Positions 13,707 through 17,224 of a stretch of 17,224 nt of DNA are shown here, piece by piece (position 1 is the first letter of the stretch; the number at the start of each line of letters is the position of its first letter). The position numbers and the translations under genes are program-made. Location of the stretch: assembly GCA_946891915.1 (NCBI GenBank), contig CAMPNN010000024.1, positions 1 to 17,224 on the forward strand, read 5' to 3'. Origin of the DNA: an uncultured Bifidobacteriaceae bacterium. Its GTDB lineage: Bacteria; Actinomycetota; Actinomycetes; Actinomycetales; Bifidobacteriaceae. The notes under the pieces are model-generated. The model saw only the letters and a program-made list of their open reading frames with translations. It was not told the origin of the DNA and made no database searches.

Positions 13707-14861
13707 TCAGTCAATATCCGCGCCAACTGCGTCGGCAACATGCTCAAATCCGTCTCGCTTCAAAAGATCCGCAAGCCCGCGCTTTAGCGTCGTAATCTGC
13801 TGCGGCCCTCTGTACATAAGCGACGTAATGAACATAACCAAATCCGCACCGGAGCGAATCTTATCGTAAGCTTGGCTAGGAGTGAACACGCCGCCAATTC
13901 CAGCAATAGCAAAACGATTGCCAAAAGCCTTACGCGTGCGGCGAATCAAATCGTTACTTGCGCTGTAAGTAGGGCCGCCGGAAAGCGCTCCCTGCCAATC
14001 TTCCGGCACATCTAGTCCGGTGCGATTCTTCTGCAAGTTAGCAATGCTCACGCCGTCAACCTTATGCTCGGCAAGAACGTCAAGAAGCGACTTAAACTGC
14101 TCCCAGCCTCCCGGCAAATTAAGCGGCATTTTAACAAGTGTCGGCTGCGGTCGCTTAATAGTGTCAAGGTCGCTAAAAAGCTTATCCAGCGCTTCCGGCT
14201 CCCTAAATGGCTCGCCGACGCGAGTGTTAGGGCAGGAAATGTTCACTTCAATAATCGAGCTGCGCCCGGCTGCGCGCTCCATGGAAATGTGGTAGTCTTC
14301 AATTCCTTCTTGCAGGTCGCCAACTAGGTCGTCGTTTGTGCGCGCAATGGAAATGGACAAGTTCATCGACTTTGCGTGCGTCCAAGCTTGCTCTGCCCTA
14401 GCTATTACGGCCTCGCTGCCGTCGTTTGCTAAGCCTGCGTGCACCAGAATTGAGTCGTATTGCGGAAGTCGGTGGTACCAAGGCTTTTGGTTTCCTGCGC
14501 ACGGACGGCTTGTGGTGGAGCCTACGGTTTCGAAGCCAAAGCCTGCGTTGTCTAGCACGGTTGCCATCTGGCAGTTTTTATCCAAGCCGGCGCTTAACCC
14601 GAACGGGTTTGCAAAATTTAGTCCCATAACGTTTGTTTCGAGCACTGGGTCTGTGTAGTTGAGCATTGTGCGAAGCAGCCACATAAGCCCTGGGGTGCGT
14701 TCGCTGAATTTGCAGAAGTCAATCATGCGCTCGTGTGCTTCGTCTGGTGGAATGTTGAACACGAAGTGCGGTTTGATTATGTGTTTGTATGAGAATGTGA
14801 AAATGTCGGTCGTGACTTTATTTACGACGTTGTGCAATGAGTTTTCAGAAACGTAATACAT
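13707..14861 (-). CDS. pyrD: Dihydroorotate dehydrogenase, class 2-like (FMN)
   Basis: Oxidises dihydroorotate to orotate, the fourth step of pyrimidine synthesis, probably at the membrane with quinone if truly class 2. From the ATG at 14861 it has 384 residues. The N-terminal helical region with PDEAHERM is typical of class 2. NPFGLSAGLDKN, then NISCPNT at about 207-213, and the FMN-phosphate region AGIGGVFTPSQAYDKIRSG with the later YRGP fit PyrD well. The position of the catalytic base, Ser in E. coli PyrD, is Cys210 here, as in class 1 enzymes; the following PGLR is also absent. The start is uncertain: ATGs at 14879 and 14861 and a TTG at 14954 all lack a Shine-Dalgarno; 14861 matches a TACCAT six bases upstream. 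It is divergent from the DeoR-like gene. Confidence 0.88.
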   Translation of the reverse strand: MYYVSENSLHNVVNKVTTDIFTFSYKHIIKPHFVFNIPPDEAHERMIDFCKFSERTPGLMWLLRTMLNYTDPVLETNVMGLNFANPFGLSAGLDKNCQMATVLDNAGFGFETVGSTTSRPCAGNQKPWYHRLPQYDSILVHAGLANDGSEAVIARAEQAWTHAKSMNLSISIARTNDDLVGDLQEGIEDYHISMERAAGRSSIIEVNISCPNTRVGEPFREPEALDKLFSDLDTIKRPQPTLVKMPLNLPGGWEQFKSLLDVLAEHKVDGVSIANLQKNRTGLDVPEDWQGALSGGPTYSASNDLIRRTRKAFGNRFAIAGIGGVFTPSQAYDKIRSGADLVMFITSLMYRGPQQITTLKRGLADLLKRDGFEHVADAVGADID

Positions 14862-14867
14862 GCTTAT

Positions 14868-14873
14868 ATGGTA
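14868..14873 (-). promoter_or_regulatory. Possible -10 element for pyrD
   Basis: Minus-strand TACCAT, six bases before the ATG at 14861, the same spacing as the better-supported leaderless promoter of the divergent regulator. The -35 region is poor. Confidence 0.3.
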
Positions 14874-15001
14874 GTCCATTCTTTGTTCGTTTACCACCCG
14901 GGGGTACGTTCGTTTTTGTGCGTTTTTTCGTAAAAGTTGCCGCGCGCTCGGCAAAAATGTGCGATATTTCTGTTTTGATACCTAAAAACGCTCAATTGCG
15001 T

Positions 15002-15030
15002 TTGTTTTTTGCGATTACGTGTGCGATAAT
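15002..15030 (+). promoter_or_regulatory. -35/-10 promoter giving a leaderless DeoR-family transcript
   Basis: TTGTTT at 15002-15007, a 17-bp spacer and GATAAT at 15025-15030. The predicted transcription start is exactly the A of the ATG at 15037. No Shine-Dalgarno precedes this ATG. Confidence 0.6.
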
Positions 15031-15036
15031 GTTCGT

Positions 15037-15936
15037 ATGATTTCTTCACAGCGTCAACATTTGATTTTAAGCCGCCTTCGCACTCGCGGTGCAGTGCGCA
15101 TTACAGCGCTTTCTAAAGAACTTAATGTTTCTGCAATGACTGTTCGCAGGGATATTGCGGAGCTTTCTGACCGCGGGCTTCTTAAGCGTGTCCACGGCGG
15201 TGCTGTTACAACTAACACTCTGCTTTCGGAGCCGCTGTTTTCTGTAAAGTCGCAGATGGATATTGGCTTAAAGGATGCTATTGCGCGTTTGGCTGTGGAC
15301 TACGTGTCTCCGGGGGATGTGATTGCTATTGGCGGCGGCACTACTGCTTACGTGTTTGCGCAGCATTTGTTGGAGTCGCGCAGGGCTTCGGGCATTACAA
15401 TTTTGACTAATTCGATTCCTGTTGCCGAGCTTGTGCAGGCTTTGGAGTCTAAGGATGTTGAGGTTATTGTGACGGGCGGCGTGATTACGCGTTCGAATTC
15501 GTTGGTGGGGCCTATTGCGGATAAGGTTGTGGCTTCGCTGCGAGTGAATACTGTGTTTCTTGGCACGCATTCTGTGTCGCTTCCTCGCGGATTCCTTATG
15601 CCGAATTCTTTGGAAGCTGCAACGGATATGGCTTTGATGGATATTGCTGACCGCACGATTATTTTGACGGATCACACGAAGTGGAGTTGCACGTCGCTTT
15701 CGTTGTTTGCACGCTTTGACCAGGTGGATACTGTTATTACGGATGATGGTTTGGATGCTGAGTCGCAGCTTCGCACGCGCGAGCTTGTGAAGGATTTGGT
15801 GTTGGCGCCTGTGAGTGATGAGCGTGATTTGCTTGCTGGTGGCGGTGCTGGCGTAGCTAAGGCTGTTGCTGGAAGTTTTGCAGAAGATGCAAATTCAGAT
15901 GACTTTGGTGATTCTGAGGATTTTGTGGAAGAATAG
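15037..15936 (+). CDS. DeoR/GlpR-family transcriptional regulator
   Basis: Probably a repressor responding to a phosphorylated sugar, as is typical for the family. It has 299 residues. The DeoR-type winged helix lies at about 5-57, with RQHLILSRL, then LNVSAMTVRRDIAELSDRGL and the RVHGGAV that closes the domain. The sensor domain follows at about 75-255, with IGGGTTAYVFA, LTNS and FLGTHSVS, matching the ribose-5-phosphate-isomerase-like fold of the family. The last 40 or so residues are Gly/Ala-rich then acidic and lie beyond the usual fold. An upstream in-frame ATG at 15019 falls inside the promoter spacer and is rejected. No sugar operon is in view, so the target is unknown; autoregulation and control of the divergent dehydrogenase are possible. 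Confidence 0.9.
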   Translation: MISSQRQHLILSRLRTRGAVRITALSKELNVSAMTVRRDIAELSDRGLLKRVHGGAVTTNTLLSEPLFSVKSQMDIGLKDAIARLAVDYVSPGDVIAIGGGTTAYVFAQHLLESRRASGITILTNSIPVAELVQALESKDVEVIVTGGVITRSNSLVGPIADKVVASLRVNTVFLGTHSVSLPRGFLMPNSLEAATDMALMDIADRTIILTDHTKWSCTSLSLFARFDQVDTVITDDGLDAESQLRTRELVKDLVLAPVSDERDLLAGGGAGVAKAVAGSFAEDANSDDFGDSEDFVEE

Positions 15937-16131
15937 GCTGATTTTTGGCGCAAAATTCCCAAACCTTAAAGAAACCTGAAAAAACTATTAAAAAATTCTG
16001 TTTATGGCGTGTCTTGCAATTTTTGTTACAAAAAATGTAAAATGCAGTAAATTTTTCGGTTTTTTACAAGAAAGTAGGAAGATTTATTAATATTTTTGCA
16101 TTTTGCAAGTTTTGGAATCTGAAAATTGCTG

Positions 16132-16160
16132 TTGAGTTTTCTGAAAACATGCGGTAAGTT
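16132..16160 (+). promoter_or_regulatory. Promoter for the surface protein
   Basis: TTGAGT at 16132-16137, 17-bp spacer, TAAGTT at 16155-16160. It would give a leader of about 105 bases, unlike the leaderless genes nearby. Confidence 0.45.
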
Positions 16161-16229
16161 TTAACTCAGTTACCGGTGAAATCCCTAGTTCCACTGGTAC
16201 GCGCGGGAAACCGCAAATGGCAAATTTTT

Positions 16230-16264
16230 CTTCGTGTACCTGCACGAAGGAGAAGAAGAAAGGA
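16230..16264 (+). promoter_or_regulatory. Leader hairpin and Shine-Dalgarno of the surface protein
   Basis: CTTCGTG at 16230-16236 pairs with CACGAAG at 16243-16249 around a six-base loop. A purine-only tract follows, ending in AAAGGA at 16259-16264, 7 bases before the ATG. The stem leaves the ribosome site free and could stabilise the message 5' end. Confidence 0.55.
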
Positions 16265-16271
16265 AAATATT

Positions 16272-17224
16272 ATGTTGAATAAGAAGGCTATCGCCGCATT
16301 CGCTGCTGGCGCCACCCTCCTCTCCGGCTTGGCTTTCGCCGCTCCAGCATTCGCTGAGGCTGCTAAGGATGCTGCCAAGACCGAAAAGACTGAGAAGAAG
16401 GCTGATCCAAAGCACGAAGCTGCTGTTAAGGCCGCTGAAGCTAAGGTTGAGGCTGCTAAGAAGTCTTTGGAAAAGGCCAAGGATGATGCGAAGAAGGCTC
16501 AGAAGGCTTTTGATAAGGAATCTCATAAGTTTGCTTCATTGAATGATACTCTTGACGAGAAGAAAGAAGCTTTGAAGGCTGAGCAGGCCAAGCAGGCTGA
16601 GTATAAGAAGTTGCAGGATGCTAAGACTGCTGCAGAGAAGGCTGAGACTAAAGCTTTGAAGGAGCTTTCTAAGCATGCATCTGCACCTGTAGCAAATTAT
16701 GCTGGTGTTGCTGCTGCGGCTGCAAAAGACGATAAGAACAAGGATGCTTTTAATGCTGCTAAGGCTGAAGTTGAGCTTAAGCATGCTGCGGTAGTTAATG
16801 CAACTGCTGCTGCTGCGGCTGGTCAGCAGGATAACTCTGCTGCTGTTACTGCTGCTCAGTCTGCAGTAGATGATGCTCAGGACGCTGTTGATACTGCTAA
16901 GGCTGATGATGGCGCTTATGGCGAAGCTAAGAAGAACTTGGATGATGCCAATGCTAAGGTTGATATGTACACTACCTTGCTTGCTTCGTATGAGGCTGAT
17001 CTTGCTAAGTTGAAGGGTGAGAAGCCAGCTCCTAAGCCAAATCCAAACCCAGGCCCAACTCCAGTAACTCCAGCTCCATCTGCTAACCCAACTGTTGCCG
17101 CGGCTTCTGGTGCTTTGATGCATGCTAATGTTGCTTACAACGAGGCTGCTGCTGCTTATGGTACTGCTTTTAATGAGCTTAAGGATGCTCAGGCTAAGTT
17201 TGATGCGGCTGAGGCTCAGCTTAA
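16272..17224 (+). CDS. Secreted Ala/Lys-rich coiled-coil surface protein, C-terminus beyond window
   Basis: I do not recognise a named family. The visible 317 residues begin with a clear signal peptide: Lys at 4-5, a hydrophobic core and an AFA cleavage site, with the mature protein probably starting at residue 29. Residues about 30-245 are Ala/Lys/Glu/Asp-rich with few aromatics and look like long helices or coiled coil. A Pro-rich hinge lies at about 251-276 with repeated Pro-Asn and Pro-Thr pairs, then a second Ala-rich helical stretch begins. The pattern resembles Gram-positive surface proteins that end in a cell-wall anchor, but the anchor would lie outside the window. Codon choice is strongly biased (AAG, GCT), consistent with high expression; this and the strong ribosome site suggest an abundant envelope protein. 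Adhesion or wall-spanning roles are guesses. Confidence 0.85.
   Translation, partial: MLNKKAIAAFAAGATLLSGLAFAAPAFAEAAKDAAKTEKTEKKADPKHEAAVKAAEAKVEAAKKSLEKAKDDAKKAQKAFDKESHKFASLNDTLDEKKEALKAEQAKQAEYKKLQDAKTAAEKAETKALKELSKHASAPVANYAGVAAAAAKDDKNKDAFNAAKAEVELKHAAVVNATAAAAAGQQDNSAAVTAAQSAVDDAQDAVDTAKADDGAYGEAKKNLDDANAKVDMYTTLLASYEADLAKLKGEKPAPKPNPNPGPTPVTPAPSANPTVAAASGALMHANVAYNEAAAAYGTAFNELKDAQAKFDAAEAQL

Larger units (their letters stand above)
15937..16271. other. Gene-free 335-bp region upstream of the surface protein gene
   Basis: No ORF of note. It holds an AT-rich stretch, a weak stem TTACA-AAAAA-TGTAA near 16027-16041, a dyad TTGCA-TTT-TGCAA at 16096-16108, a promoter at 16132-16160, and a leader hairpin plus ribosome site just before the surface protein gene. 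No strong terminator for the DeoR-like gene is visible. Confidence 0.6.

Noticed and set aside
16536..17123. 195-codon minus-strand reading frame
   Set aside because: Antisense to the Ala/Lys-rich surface protein; a Ser/Leu-rich product is the expected reverse reading of such codons.

Overview
The window looks like chromosomal DNA of a low-GC member of the Bifidobacteriaceae, most likely Gardnerella. The basis is inference from protein style: an actinobacterial Crp/GlxR-like regulator, oligopeptidase B, an L,D-transpeptidase with a peptidoglycan-binding domain, a bifidobacterial-type class A PBP, Ala-rich surface protein, AT-leaning codon use and leaderless promoters. No database search was possible.

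Layout. Bases 1-772 (minus) are the N-terminal half of phosphoglucomutase. Bases 773-1622 carry no credible gene but are the most structured DNA in the window: a 3'-end remnant of the neighbouring diacylglycerol-kinase-family gene, a tandem array of about 52-bp palindromic units (array A), an expanded fourth unit, a second array of hairpins spaced exactly 52 bp (array B), and a 178-bp MITE-like element with 23-bp terminal inverted repeats. Then come the lipid kinase (minus), an alpha/beta hydrolase (plus), an overlapping pair encoding an L,D-transpeptidase and an App1-like phosphatase, oligopeptidase B, a Crp/Fnr regulator and a class A penicillin-binding protein, all plus. A dihydroorotate dehydrogenase (minus) converges on the PBP across a terminator and diverges from a DeoR-family regulator (plus). 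The window ends inside a secreted coiled-coil surface protein.

How the genes fit together. Much of the window concerns the cell envelope: lipid kinase, L,D-transpeptidase, membrane-lipid phosphatase-like protein, class A PBP and surface protein. The L,D-transpeptidase and the App1-like gene overlap by 8 bp and are probably translated together. The rest is central metabolism and regulation (Pgm, PyrD, Crp-like, DeoR-like).

The best candidates for something undescribed are the two 52-bp-period hairpin arrays and the duplicated lipid-kinase 3' end that brackets them. They look like an insertion at a gene 3' end filled with non-coding repeats. Short in-frame tandem repeats also recur in several otherwise ordinary proteins here.
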